From contig CALSQF010000011.1 in the NCBI GenBank assembly GCA_943788425.1, positions 1-64,000 of the forward strand: a stretch of DNA of 64,000 bases, given 5' to 3'. Below the pieces are notes generated by a model that ran no database searches, was not told where the DNA came from, and saw only the letters and a program-made list of their open reading frames with translations. Shown one piece after another: positions 38,602 through 47,583 of this stretch. The position numbers were made by a program, and so were the translations under genes. Source of the DNA: an uncultured Planktomarina sp. (GTDB lineage: Bacteria; Pseudomonadota; Alphaproteobacteria; Rhodobacterales; Rhodobacteraceae). Every line of letters begins with the position of its first letter. The first letter of the stretch is position 1.

Positions 38602-39749
38602 GCTATCTTGAGCATAATCTGGCCGCAGCTCCTGTCGGGTTTCGCAAAATCCTGGCGCTCAACTGGCCAATTTTGATCTTACTCACTGCGATTTCTAGCG
38701 TGGGGTTTGTCATGCTCTACTCAGTGGCAGGTGGCCAAATAGACCTCTGGGCACAACCCCAAATGCTACGTTTTTTCTTGGGCATGCTTGGGCTTTTTGT
38801 GGTTGCCATGGTACCGATTTGGTTTTGGCGCAACATGTCTTTCCCCGCCTATTGTCTCGCAATACTATTGCTCATCGCCGTGGAATTTGTCGGCACGACC
38901 GGCATGGGAGCCCAAAGATGGATCGATCTTGGGGTTATCCGCCTGCAACCCTCAGAGGTCATGAAAATTGCTTTGGTTCTGGTGCTGGCCGCCTATTACG
39001 ATTGGTTGCCCCAACAACAGATTTCGCGGCCATTTTGGGTCTTGCTGCCTGCACTCATGGTTTTATTCCCGGTATTTTTAGTTCTCAGACAACCCGATCT
39101 TGGCACTTCATTGCTTTTGATCATGGGCGGTGGCGCGATCATGTTTTTAGCCGGTGTACATTGGGCCTATTTCGCAACAGTCATCAGCAGCGGCATTGGC
39201 CTTTTGGTAGCCGTGTTTCAATCCCGCAGCACAGGCTGGCAATTGCTCAAAGACTATCAATACAGTCGGATTGACACGTTCCTCAATCCAGATCAGGATC
39301 CATTGGGCGCAGGCTATCACATCACCCAGGCAAAGATCGCGCTTGGTTCAGGCGGTTGGACCGGGCGTGGTTTCATGCAAGGTACCCAATCTCGGCTCAA
39401 TTTCTTGCCCGAAAAACACACTGATTTCATCTTTACCACCCTATCCGAAGAATTCGGTTTCATCGGCTCAATAACGCTATTGGGTCTTTACACATTGGTG
39501 GTTCTAGCCTGCGTGACCTCAGCCCTCAGTAATAAAGACCGCTTCTCGGCCCTATTGATCCTCGGCATTGGCATCACCCTCTTTTTGTTCTTTGCGGTGA
39601 ATATGGCCATGGTCATGGGGCTTGCGCCCGTCGTAGGTGTACCATTGCCATTGGTCAGCTACGGTGGCTCTGCTATGCTCACCTTGCTGCTCGGCTTTGG
39701 CTTGATGCAAAGCGCTCATGTTCACCGTCCAAGGCCAAAAATCAAATGA
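38598..39749 (+). CDS. rodA: Peptidoglycan glycosyltransferase RodA (SEDS family)
   Basis: 383 residues from the GTG at 38598, overlapping mrdA. About ten membrane helices and the SEDS motifs QPDLGTSLL, KHTDFIFTTLSEEFG and PLVSYGGSAML. It polymerises glycan strands with PBP2. Confidence 0.95.
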   Translation: MSYLEHNLAAAPVGFRKILALNWPILILLTAISSVGFVMLYSVAGGQIDLWAQPQMLRFFLGMLGLFVVAMVPIWFWRNMSFPAYCLAILLLIAVEFVGTTGMGAQRWIDLGVIRLQPSEVMKIALVLVLAAYYDWLPQQQISRPFWVLLPALMVLFPVFLVLRQPDLGTSLLLIMGGGAIMFLAGVHWAYFATVISSGIGLLVAVFQSRSTGWQLLKDYQYSRIDTFLNPDQDPLGAGYHITQAKIALGSGGWTGRGFMQGTQSRLNFLPEKHTDFIFTTLSEEFGFIGSITLLGLYTLVVLACVTSALSNKDRFSALLILGIGITLFLFFAVNMAMVMGLAPVVGVPLPLVSYGGSAMLTLLLGFGLMQSAHVHRPRPKIK

Positions 39750-40675
39750 TAAATATCCTATTCGCCGCCCCTCCGGAGCAATTTGAACTCTATGAGCCGC
39801 CGTTGCGCCAGGGTTTGGCGCAGCGGGGGATTCAGGCAGATGTAACAACGGATTATCCGCCAGCTGATATAGATTATGTGGTCTATGCACCTAGCAGCAC
39901 GCTACAAGATTTCACCCCCTACACCCGCTGCAAAGCGGTACTGAGCCTCTGGGCGGGCGTCGAGAAAATTGTCGGCAATAAAAGCCTGACGCAACCCCTG
40001 TGCCGAATGGTAGACAGTGGCCTGCGTCAGGGCATGGTGGAATGGGTTGTCGGCCATACTCTGCGTTACCACCTCGGGATTGATCAGCATATTATCAATC
40101 CAGATCGCAGTTGGCGCGAAATCCACCCACCCTTGGCGCGCGATCGCCCTGTCACAATTCTGGGCTTGGGCGCTTTGGGCCAGGCCTGCGCTGTCGCATT
40201 AACCGCCCTTAATTTTCCCGTAAGCGGCTGGTCGCGCAGACCAAAGCAAATTCATGGTCTGACGTGCCACCATGGACCCGACGGGCTTCAAGCCGCCTTG
40301 CAGAGCGCAGAAATTCTGATTTTGCTTTTGCCAGATACCCCCGAGACCGAACATGTGATCAATGCGCGAACCCTCATGCAGATGCCGCGCGGCTCTACAA
40401 TCATAAACCCCGGCCGCGGGCCGTTGATTGATGATGCAGCCCTTTTGTCAGCACTTGAGCAGGGGCATATTTCAGCCGCCTGTTTGGATGTGTTTCGCGT
40501 GGAACCCTTGCCGCAAGATCATCCCTATTGGCAGCTACCAAATGTCACTGTCACACCGCATATCGCTTCAGGCACCCGCCCAGTCACGGCTGCTGAGGTT
40601 TTGGTCGAGAACATTGTGCGTGGAGAAAAAGGCGCACCATTTTTGCATTTGGTCGATCGGACGGCGGGGTATTAA
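39746..40675 (+). CDS. Glyoxylate/hydroxypyruvate reductase A-like hydroxyacid dehydrogenase
   Basis: 309 residues. NAD(P)-binding GLGALGQA, the D-hydroxyacid dehydrogenase stretch PRGSTIINPGRGPLIDD and the histidine region VTVTPHIASGTRP. The N-terminal architecture resembles GhrA. It overlaps rodA (ATGA), so it is co-transcribed with the rod-shape operon, though no functional link is evident. Confidence 0.88.
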   Translation: MINILFAAPPEQFELYEPPLRQGLAQRGIQADVTTDYPPADIDYVVYAPSSTLQDFTPYTRCKAVLSLWAGVEKIVGNKSLTQPLCRMVDSGLRQGMVEWVVGHTLRYHLGIDQHIINPDRSWREIHPPLARDRPVTILGLGALGQACAVALTALNFPVSGWSRRPKQIHGLTCHHGPDGLQAALQSAEILILLLPDTPETEHVINARTLMQMPRGSTIINPGRGPLIDDAALLSALEQGHISAACLDVFRVEPLPQDHPYWQLPNVTVTPHIASGTRPVTAAEVLVENIVRGEKGAPFLHLVDRTAGY

Positions 40676-40707
40676 GCCCCTCCATTTTTCGCACCAGCGC
40701 CTTCAAA

Positions 40708-41484
40708 TTATCGCAAAGTCGGTGGCTGGCCAGGCGTGCCGCCAGGCGCCGGGCGTTCAGGCGCAGCCTCGGGTATTGGTAAATCAAAGCGCAAGCCGAT
40801 TTTAACAAATCGCGCGACCATAGGATGGTCCGGCAACAGATAAGACACATCCCAAGGCGCCCCATCCAATTGTGAAAACTGCAAATATTCTTGTATCAAT
40901 TTCGCCAAATCAGCCTGGGCCGCAGGAAAGTTGCCCACAAAGCAAATGAGTGGATTTTTGGCTCCAGCACCATCGCGGGCTTGCACCAAACAGGCAAATT
41001 CTGCCAAGCCCTGCGCGGCAGTAAGTTTCACCGAAAGCGCCTCGAGCGCCTTGGGCGGTAAAGCGGGCGGCGCGGTAAGTTCAGAAATCTGTTGCGCCAT
41101 TTCATCAGGCCGCTCATCCAAAGAACGCGCCAGCCAGTCGAGCGTGTCGCGTTCGAACAAATAACCAATGGCCGAAGACCCAGGATTGAGCGCAATACCG
41201 CTGTCCTGCCCAACGAGCATTTGCACCAAAGCCCGGCCTGACACCGACAAGTAATCCGCCTCGCCACCCACCGCCTCTGCCAGATGCAATTCTGTATCAA
41301 AGATCGCGACATAGCTTTGCCCGTCCCGCTCGACAGTTTTGGGCGTGATATTTTTATCGGATGCTTCAGCCTCAAGCACCAAAAATACCTCTGCATCACA
41401 GAGCCGTTCAAGCACCGTGGAAAAGCGCGCGGGATCTTCCGGCGCGGCTTGGAGCATGACAATCGTGCGTTCAAGAGGGGTCAT
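40708..41484 (-). CDS. SseB-family protein
   Basis: 258 residues. An N-terminal SseB domain (MTPLERTIVMLQAAPEDPAR... with GRALVQMLVGQDSGIALNPG) and a C-terminal SseB_C-like half. Function is poorly known outside Enterobacteriaceae. Its first 14 bases overlap the end of the UDG-family gene on the same strand, so the two are an operon. Confidence 0.8.
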   Translation of the reverse strand: MTPLERTIVMLQAAPEDPARFSTVLERLCDAEVFLVLEAEASDKNITPKTVERDGQSYVAIFDTELHLAEAVGGEADYLSVSGRALVQMLVGQDSGIALNPGSSAIGYLFERDTLDWLARSLDERPDEMAQQISELTAPPALPPKALEALSVKLTAAQGLAEFACLVQARDGAGAKNPLICFVGNFPAAQADLAKLIQEYLQFSQLDGAPWDVSYLLPDHPMVARFVKIGLRFDLPIPEAAPERPAPGGTPGQPPTLR

Positions 41485-42091
41485 AGGCCATCTTTCTTAT
41501 CTGGCCAATCCGCGCCCGTAATGCCGGAATGAGCTCAGTTTCAAACCAAGGGTTTCGTTTAATCCATGCAGTATTACGCCATGAGGGATGCGGCAAGACA
41601 AAGCTGTTCTCACCATATGCGCGCCAATTGCGCAAACGATCATTCACCCGCAGCCCGTCGCGCAAATGCCAAGCCTGCGCATAGCTGCCGATCAGCAAGG
41701 TCAAAGAAATTTGCGGAAGTGCCTTCAAGGCCAAGTCACGCCAAGTCTTGGCGCAAATGGCCGGTGGTGCAAGGTCATGGCCAGCGGCGTTATAGCCCGG
41801 AAAACAAAATGCCATGGGCAAGATCGCGCATAGGTTTTGATCATAAAACTCCGCATCGCTCAGGCCCATCCATTGGCGCAGGCGCAGGCCCGAGCGGTCA
41901 TCGAATGGTCGGCCAGAGTGATGAACACGCAGGCCGGGCGCTTGGCCAGCGATCAGTATTTTCGCCTCTGGCGCCGCCCATACGACCGGGCGCGGCTCAT
42001 GCTCTGAAACCCCTTGAGAAAACCGCGTTTCACACAGGCGGCACTGCGCAATTTGCGAAAAAACTTCTCCATTGTGGTTGCTCGTCCGCAT
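41471..42091 (-). CDS. Uracil-DNA glycosylase family protein
   Basis: 206 residues from the ATG at 42091 (a TTG at 42109 overlaps the GGAG ribosome site and is less likely). The UDG fold is shown by ILIAGQAPGLRVHHSGRPFDD and the C-terminal VLPHPSWRN (H-P-S). A Cys-x2-Cys (CRLC) and further cysteines (CAILPMAFC) hint at an Fe-S cluster as in family 4/5 glycosylases, but spacing differs. Base excision repair is likely; substrate uncertain. Confidence 0.82.
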   Translation of the reverse strand: MRTSNHNGEVFSQIAQCRLCETRFSQGVSEHEPRPVVWAAPEAKILIAGQAPGLRVHHSGRPFDDRSGLRLRQWMGLSDAEFYDQNLCAILPMAFCFPGYNAAGHDLAPPAICAKTWRDLALKALPQISLTLLIGSYAQAWHLRDGLRVNDRLRNWRAYGENSFVLPHPSWRNTAWIKRNPWFETELIPALRARIGQIRKMAYDPS

Positions 42092-42137
42092 CGGGTAAAC
42101 TATCTCCAATCACACAAAATCAGTGGAGCGCTCATTT

Positions 42138-43436
42138 ATGTACCGTGTTTGGAATTTTATCGCAAACTACTCAATCTTATTGATTTCCGGGGCTCTCATC
42201 GCACTGATCTGGGCAAACATAAATCCAAGCAGCTACCATCACTTTGTAGAATTTCCACTTTTGTTCAATGATCATATCGGCTTAGACTATAACTATTGGG
42301 CCAAGAGCTTTGGCACAGGTTACGCTGAGTTTGGCGGCGCCGGCAGTCTCAAAGTTCTGAGCCTGCACTATCTCGTGAATGATATGCTCATGGCCTTCTT
42401 TTTTGCGATTGCGGCGAAGGAGGTTTGGGAAGCTGTAATCCTAAAGAATGGCTCGTTGCGTGGGAAGAAGGCGGCAACGCCCCTGTTCGCCACGCTAGGC
42501 GGCATGTTAGGCCCTGTTTCAGTTTATTTGGTATTAGCCGCATTTATGGGCTCAGATACCTACAATGCCGTGGCCAATGGCTGGGCCATACCTACGGCAA
42601 CAGACATCGCGTTTTCCTATTTGGTGGGACGGTTGGTCTTTGGTGCGGGACACCCGGCGGTGCGCTTTTTGCTACTCCTGGCCATCGCTGATGATGCGGC
42701 TGGGCTAATAATTTTGGCAGTGTTCTATCCGCAAGGGGACTTGGCTCCGATCTGGCTAATGCTCTCGGTTGGCGCGGCTGTAGCTGTATATTTGGTGTTC
42801 AACATGCTGCCGCGCCTTTTGGATGTGGGTAAGCAACTGCGCCCAGCTTCGACCTGGGTGCGCAACTACCTCAGCTTTTGGCCCTATCTAATGGCCGCTG
42901 GCCTGTCTTGGTATGGCTTCATGCGCGCAGGCTTACATCCCTCTCTTGGTCTCTTGCCAATCGTTCCAGCCATCCCTCACGCAGATCGCGCATTCGGAAT
43001 TTTCTCGGAAGCAGAGCAATACCTGACAGATCTTCTAAATCACTGCGAACATCTGCTGAAACACCCCGTCGAAGTGGTGCTATTCTTTTTCGGGCTGTTG
43101 AATGCTGGTGTTGAATTTGGCGCTATGGGCGCGGCAACATGGCTAGTTTTGGCCGGTCTGTTGATTGGTAAACCTTTCGGTGTTTTACTCTTTGGCTGGC
43201 TCGGCGCGCGGGTTTTCCGCCTAGGGCTGCCGGATGGCATGCGGATCATAGATCTATTTGTCATCGGCTGTATCGCGGCCATCGGCTTCACAGTGGCACT
43301 TTTCATCGCGGTGGTGGCCTTCGAAGCCGGACCCGTTCAAGACGCTGCGAAAATGGGTGCGCTGTTTTCTTTTGCCGCCGCTGGTATTTCGCTGGTGGTC
43401 GGTAAATTGACAAAAGTTGAGCGGAAAGACCTATAG
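42138..43436 (+). CDS. nhaA: Na+/H+ antiporter NhaA
   Basis: 432 residues from the ATG at 42138, preceded by GGAG eight bases upstream (a GTG at 42123 is an alternative). Twelve hydrophobic helices, the ATDIAFSYLVG motif and the paired aspartates in LAIADDAAGL that carry Na+ and H+. It expels sodium, as expected in a marine cell. Confidence 0.92.
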   Translation: MYRVWNFIANYSILLISGALIALIWANINPSSYHHFVEFPLLFNDHIGLDYNYWAKSFGTGYAEFGGAGSLKVLSLHYLVNDMLMAFFFAIAAKEVWEAVILKNGSLRGKKAATPLFATLGGMLGPVSVYLVLAAFMGSDTYNAVANGWAIPTATDIAFSYLVGRLVFGAGHPAVRFLLLLAIADDAAGLIILAVFYPQGDLAPIWLMLSVGAAVAVYLVFNMLPRLLDVGKQLRPASTWVRNYLSFWPYLMAAGLSWYGFMRAGLHPSLGLLPIVPAIPHADRAFGIFSEAEQYLTDLLNHCEHLLKHPVEVVLFFFGLLNAGVEFGAMGAATWLVLAGLLIGKPFGVLLFGWLGARVFRLGLPDGMRIIDLFVIGCIAAIGFTVALFIAVVAFEAGPVQDAAKMGALFSFAAAGISLVVGKLTKVERKDL

Positions 43437-43512
43437 GCGCAACCTTCAGTACGGGCGTTCAAAGCTATTTGACCAGCTTTGAAGCGCCTGCAGCTAAGCG
43501 CTGGACCGCCTT

Positions 43513-44079
43513 GTGACGTTGCAGCAAGAGTTAGCAGTCATTTTTTCAAAAACCGCCATAGCCGCTGTGAAACAGCAAATTATGACTCTGGAGCTAGAGA
43601 TCGATCAGATAGCGAAATCCTTGGTCATCCATCTAGAAAATGCTCGGCCAAACACCCCAAAGGTCAATACATTGAAGACCTCCATTCGAATGAACAAGGA
43701 TCTCATTCAAGCCAAGCAAGCCGAATTGACGCAAACCACCGGTGGCGCAGATTTGCTGGCCAGTAAAAATGCGCGGATGATCGTCGCGGAAGAAGATTAT
43801 CAAAACCGCGAAATGATGGTGCAAGCTGCGATTCAACGTATTGAGGCTGCCCGCGTGGCCGCGGACTGGCAAGCCCGGCATTTGGCCACATCTGTCGCCT
43901 CCGTACGGCCTGAAGATCCTTCTTATCCGCGCAAGTTTGAAAATACCTTATTATCTTTACTAATTTTCGGAGGTGTTCAATTAATTATGTCACTAACCAC
44001 GTCCATCCTGCATGCGCAGGTTTGGCCCCATGGAAATTTTAAAGCGATCTGTGAAATATCACCAACAATAACCCTTTAA
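43513..44079 (+). pseudogene. C-terminal fragment of a KpsE/CtrB-like capsule export protein
   Basis: An open frame of 188 codons with a GTG start after an in-frame TAA (43496-43498). It contains a coiled coil (about 1-110), the YPRKFENTLLSLLIFGGVQLIMS motif with one membrane helix, and a tail (HAQVWPHGNFKAICE) that does not look like the family. In KpsE/CtrB proteins the N-terminal Wzz-like half and first helix precede this; they are absent. So it is probably the leftover C-terminal half, but a functional short protein cannot be excluded. Confidence 0.55.
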
Positions 44080-44142
44080 GCATTTTTTGCTATTTCAGGG
44101 CTTGAAACGTCCGCGCTTCCGGCGTATCCCCTGCCTCGCTGA

Positions 44143-44217
44143 TGGGTCGTAGCATAATGGTAATGCACCTGTTTTTGGTACAGTAGAGTGCAGGTTCGAG
44201 TCCTGCCGACCCAGCCA
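44143..44217 (+). tRNA. tRNA-Gln (anticodon UUG)
   Basis: 75 nt with encoded CCA. Acceptor TGGGTCG/CGACCCA, D stem GCAT/ATGC, T arm GCAGG-TTCGAGT-CCTGC, anticodon loop TTTTGGT giving TTG. The outer pair of the anticodon stem (27-43) is C-T, a mismatch. It lies inside a patch of pseudogenes. Confidence 0.9.
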
Positions 44218-44257
44218 ACATTCATATCATTTCTATAGCAGTACGATTTTTCGTGTT

Positions 44258-45019
44258 TTGCTCCGTGTATTCAGGGGGCCCGACCAATGTATCTATCTAA
44301 CGGATAATTTCGACCATATGGTTCGCAAGTTCAGTCGGGAAGGCAAGCTTCTTTTAGAAATTGGAACGGCAGGTGTGAGCTCTGGTTTCATGAGTGGCAA
44401 GCCGTTTTGCAAGTGCACCCATTCAGCAGTCTCGCCTTCCGGCGATATTTTCGTGTCCGACGGCTATCAGAACGCGTGTATACACAAGTTCGACGCCAGC
44501 GGCAGGCTGCTTAAAAGTTGAGGCACGCCCGGTACGGGGCCTGTAGAGTTTAATCTTCCTCACAACATCTGCTGCAATGCTAACGGCTGGATCTATGTCG
44601 CTGACCGGGAAAATTCTTGCATTCAGATATTCGATGAAGGCGGCCAATTTGAAACACCGATCAACAATATGCACCGTCCGAGCGGTTTGGCCATTTCTCC
44701 TGGCAGTTGTCCGGATTGCTTCGTCGGTGAGTTGGCTTCGTATTTGGAGGTGAATAGCGAATTTCCAAATATTCGTCCTTTTGTGAGTGTCTTTGACTAG
44801 CAGAGTAATGTTCTGTCACGCCTTGATTCAAAGAATGGTCCGGGCCTAGAACCAGGCCAATTCCTTTCGCCCCATAGAATCGCTTATGGCAGCAAGGGAG
44901 ATCTTTATATTGGTGATGTGGTTGATGCTGACTGGGCTCAAGTTTTTCCAGATCTTGAGAAGCCCCACCAACCTCGAAGGTTTCAAAAACTGAGACTTGT
45001 CAGCCCGTCGGCCCCTTGA
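44258..45019 (+). pseudogene. NHL-repeat six-bladed beta-propeller pseudogene
   Basis: One reading frame gives continuous NHL-like blades (LTDNFDHMVRKFSREGKLL, SDGYQNACIHKFDASGRLL, VADRENSCIQIFDEGG, YIGDVVDADW) but is broken by TGA at 44519-44521 and TAG at 44798-44800; it ends at TGA 45017-45019. The first visible blade starts abruptly 40 bp after the tRNA-Gln, so the N-terminal blades are lost. Relatives are secreted or periplasmic propellers of unknown role, related to peptidylglycine lyase folds. It is clearly dead. Confidence 0.88.
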
Positions 45020-45090
45020 ACCGAGCTTTCAGTTGCTGGGGGGATACCACAACGAGAATCTTGTTGGGTATCGCCCACAGGGCTCAAGTG

Positions 45091-45262
45091 TGCATTCCCT
45101 GTTCGCTTACAAACATTCCCTGATCGGCAAATAATTTTCCCTGTTAATTTTCTTAGGGAAATCACCCGTAAGCCACTGTAACCACGTCTGTATTCCACCC
45201 CGATTTGGGGAATGCCTGCCAAAATCGCATTTTTCCCTGTTAATTCGCTGTTAACAGGGAAT
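45091..45262. repeat. TTCCCTG repeat patch with a perfect inverted repeat
   Basis: TTCCCTG occurs at 45095, 45116, 45137 and 45233, with an inverted copy (CAGGGAA) at 45255. TCCCTGTTAA (45234-45243) and TTAACAGGGA (45251-45260) form a perfect 10-bp stem with a 7-base loop; TTCCCT...AGGGAA (45137-45160) forms a second. It lies between two gene ends and has no coding frame. Possibly a dispersed intergenic element or the end of a lost mobile element. Confidence 0.55.
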
Positions 45263-45314
45263 TCCAGAGGCAGACTGGCTCGCTCGAGACTGTGTGCACG
45301 GCCAGCTTTACACT

Positions 45315-45764
45315 TTAAATTGTCAGGTGTAGTTTTGGTTTCCAGAATGGCCGGAACAGCTCGATTTTTGGACATCTGTCCATGACGACCTGCATCCCAG
45401 CCTCTTCTGCCAGCAGGGCCGCTTCGTGATCCACCACACCGATTTGTCCCCAAAGCACTTTTGCGCCAATCGCGATGGCCTCATTTGTAACATCCATGAG
45501 GTCTTCAGGACGGCGAAACACTTCGACCATATCCACAGGACGATCGATGGCCGCAAGGCTTGGGTAGACTTTCAAGCCTCGGATTTCCTCAAGGCCCGGG
45601 CGCGGATTGACCGGGATCATGTCGTAGCCAGTTTCATTCAACACCCGCAAAACCCCATAGCTAAACTTGGTTTTATCAGGGCTGGCGCCAACCATAGCGA
45701 TAGTTCTGACCGACTTTAGAATCCCCTGCAAATAGCTATCTGAATAGGGTTGAGTATGGTCCAT
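45315..45764 (-). CDS. CoA-binding domain protein (YccU-like)
   Basis: 149 residues. A Rossmann CoA-binding domain (IAMVGASPDKTKFSYGV, then YDMIPVNPRPGLEEI and VDMVEVFRRPEDL, C-terminal MDRCPKIE). Function of YccU-type proteins is unknown. It starts two bases after the ferredoxin gene stop, so it is the third gene of the methanethiol oxidase operon. Confidence 0.85.
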   Translation of the reverse strand: MDHTQPYSDSYLQGILKSVRTIAMVGASPDKTKFSYGVLRVLNETGYDMIPVNPRPGLEEIRGLKVYPSLAAIDRPVDMVEVFRRPEDLMDVTNEAIAIGAKVLWGQIGVVDHEAALLAEEAGMQVVMDRCPKIELFRPFWKPKLHLTI

Positions 45765-45766
45765 GG

Positions 45767-46129
45767 TCAGACCTCCTTTGGGACGGCGATATCAGCCTTG
45801 AGTTCATGAGATTGCAACGGGTCCAAAAATGGGTTGCGATACAGCCGGTCATGGCTTTCCACCCCAATTTCGAGCGTAATGTCAGACAAGGGGCGTGCGA
45901 CGCATAAAATCACGTAACCCTGATTGATTTGCCGATTGTTCAGCGCCACTTGTCGGCGCTGGTCGACCTCTCCTCCGGTCAATTTTGCCGCACAGGTGAT
46001 GCAGCCGCCATATTTGCACCCATAGGGCAAATCTACCCCCTGATCGCGCAGGCTGTCTAAAAGGGGGCGGCGGGGATCCACCACATATTGCGCCCCATCG
46101 CGGTTTGATAAGGTCACAATCACAGCCAA
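45767..46129 (-). CDS. Plant-type [2Fe-2S] ferredoxin
   Basis: 120 residues. Cluster ligands Cys38, Cys43, Cys46 and Cys76 (C-x4-C-x2-C-x29-C). It is soluble and carries electrons. Its start overlaps the end of the methanethiol oxidase gene by 10 bp, so translation is coupled and it may be a partner of that enzyme. Confidence 0.9.
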   Translation of the reverse strand: MAVIVTLSNRDGAQYVVDPRRPLLDSLRDQGVDLPYGCKYGGCITCAAKLTGGEVDQRRQVALNNRQINQGYVILCVARPLSDITLEIGVESHDRLYRNPFLDPLQSHELKADIAVPKEV

Positions 46130-47472
46130 ATATCACTCGTGCAATCGCCGCCTGGGTAGCGCGCTTCATGGCAACGGGACGGGCCATTGGGTTCCTGTCC
46201 AAAGTCGACAATAAAATTCTTGTTTAAGGTCATTCCACCATTTTCCGGATCGCAATCAATCTGCACCATCACACCGCCCTGCTCGCGAATTTCAGGATAA
46301 AATTGATTGTCCCAGGTGCTGAACAAGCTGGTGGTGACATAGAGACGTCGGCCATCGAGAGACAGTTGAAACATCTGCGGCCCGCCAGCCATTTTCACCC
46401 CATTAACCTCCGGCGCTTTTCCCAAGAGGCCGCCCATCCAGACTTGGCCTGTCAAAACCGGGTTGTGCGGATCTGAGATATCATATTGCCGCATATCGCC
46501 ATGTAACCAATTGTTGAGATATAGATATTTATCATCCATCGAGATCAAAATCGCTGACATGACTCCCGGCACCGGAATGGGCCATTCCGGATGCGGCTCA
46601 TTGGCCACATCAATGATCTTCTCCCATTGCCATTTTCCAGCCTCATCGCGCCACCAATGGATCACATTTGAGCTGAGCGCCGCCCCGCAAAACCCATGGG
46701 TGCTGTCAGGATCATGATGGAATTTAACCTCCAAAGGCAAAAGCCCATCCTCGCCAAGATAAATGGTTTCAATTGGGACTTTCTTTTCAAAATCCCAGAA
46801 GTGGAGTTCGCGGCCATATTTCAAATGCCCAACCTCTTCCAAATCAAACCCTGGCATAAAAGTATTTGGGGCGGCCCATTCAGAAGACACCATCACGTTA
46901 TGGCGGGGCTGATACCAAAAATCATATCCAAACTTGATATCTCCCATGGAGTTTTCCCACCGTCCGACGATTTCAAAATCTTTGTTCAGATGGAGATATC
47001 CACCGGGTGCTTCACCTTTGGCATCGCCCAACATGGAAATAATGATTTCAGAGCCTAAACAATGCACCGTATGCGGTCCTGACAAGTTCGTTTTCGACTT
47101 GATCTCCGCACCGTCAATCACCTTGTGCAAACGCGGCGCGCGGGGGTCACTGGCCGTATCGACCACATGGATGTTGTTCGAGCGCACCCCAGGCATCAAC
47201 AAATACGTACGCGACATCGAGCCATCATTGAAACAAGACGAGCAGGCATTCCAACCCATATGGTGCAACTCATCGCCAATGCCAGGCATTTCCAAGCGGT
47301 GGATCACCTGCGAATAGGTCGGACTTTCGGGATCAACATCCACCGTTGCCAGATAGTCGGGCTTTTGAATGCCCGTGCCAGTGTAAATCGCAATGGTATA
47401 GAGCAGCTTTTCACGCGGTGCTTTGATGGCCTCCTGCGGGCTTGAGTAGCCCGGTCCACAACAGTCTTTCAT
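46120..47472 (-). CDS. mtoX: Selenium-binding protein / methanethiol oxidase
   Basis: 450 residues, SBP56 family. The N-terminal MKDCCGPGY, ELHHMGWNACSSC, VHCLGSE and the C-terminal SRCHEARYPGGDCTSD are family hallmarks; the conserved histidines and cysteines bind copper in the bacterial enzyme. It oxidises methanethiol to formaldehyde, H2S and H2O2. I see no signal peptide, although the enzyme characterised from Hyphomicrobium is described as periplasmic. Methanethiol is a product of DMSP breakdown, which fits a marine host. First gene of an operon with ferredoxin and CoA-binding genes. Confidence 0.85.
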   Translation of the reverse strand: MKDCCGPGYSSPQEAIKAPREKLLYTIAIYTGTGIQKPDYLATVDVDPESPTYSQVIHRLEMPGIGDELHHMGWNACSSCFNDGSMSRTYLLMPGVRSNNIHVVDTASDPRAPRLHKVIDGAEIKSKTNLSGPHTVHCLGSEIIISMLGDAKGEAPGGYLHLNKDFEIVGRWENSMGDIKFGYDFWYQPRHNVMVSSEWAAPNTFMPGFDLEEVGHLKYGRELHFWDFEKKVPIETIYLGEDGLLPLEVKFHHDPDSTHGFCGAALSSNVIHWWRDEAGKWQWEKIIDVANEPHPEWPIPVPGVMSAILISMDDKYLYLNNWLHGDMRQYDISDPHNPVLTGQVWMGGLLGKAPEVNGVKMAGGPQMFQLSLDGRRLYVTTSLFSTWDNQFYPEIREQGGVMVQIDCDPENGGMTLNKNFIVDFGQEPNGPSRCHEARYPGGDCTSDIWL

Positions 47473-47583
47473 TCGCTCCGCTCTCCTATTCGTCGCCAGG
47501 CATTCATAATCAATCCAAGATCGCAGGTCTCACCATAACTTCGCGCGCCAGGGAGGTCTCTTGTGCAGTGTTCAACTTTCAAA

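Noticed and set aside
45095-45261. TTCCCTG copies considered as a CRISPR array
   Set aside because: Spacing is irregular and copies are only seven bases; no cas genes nearby.
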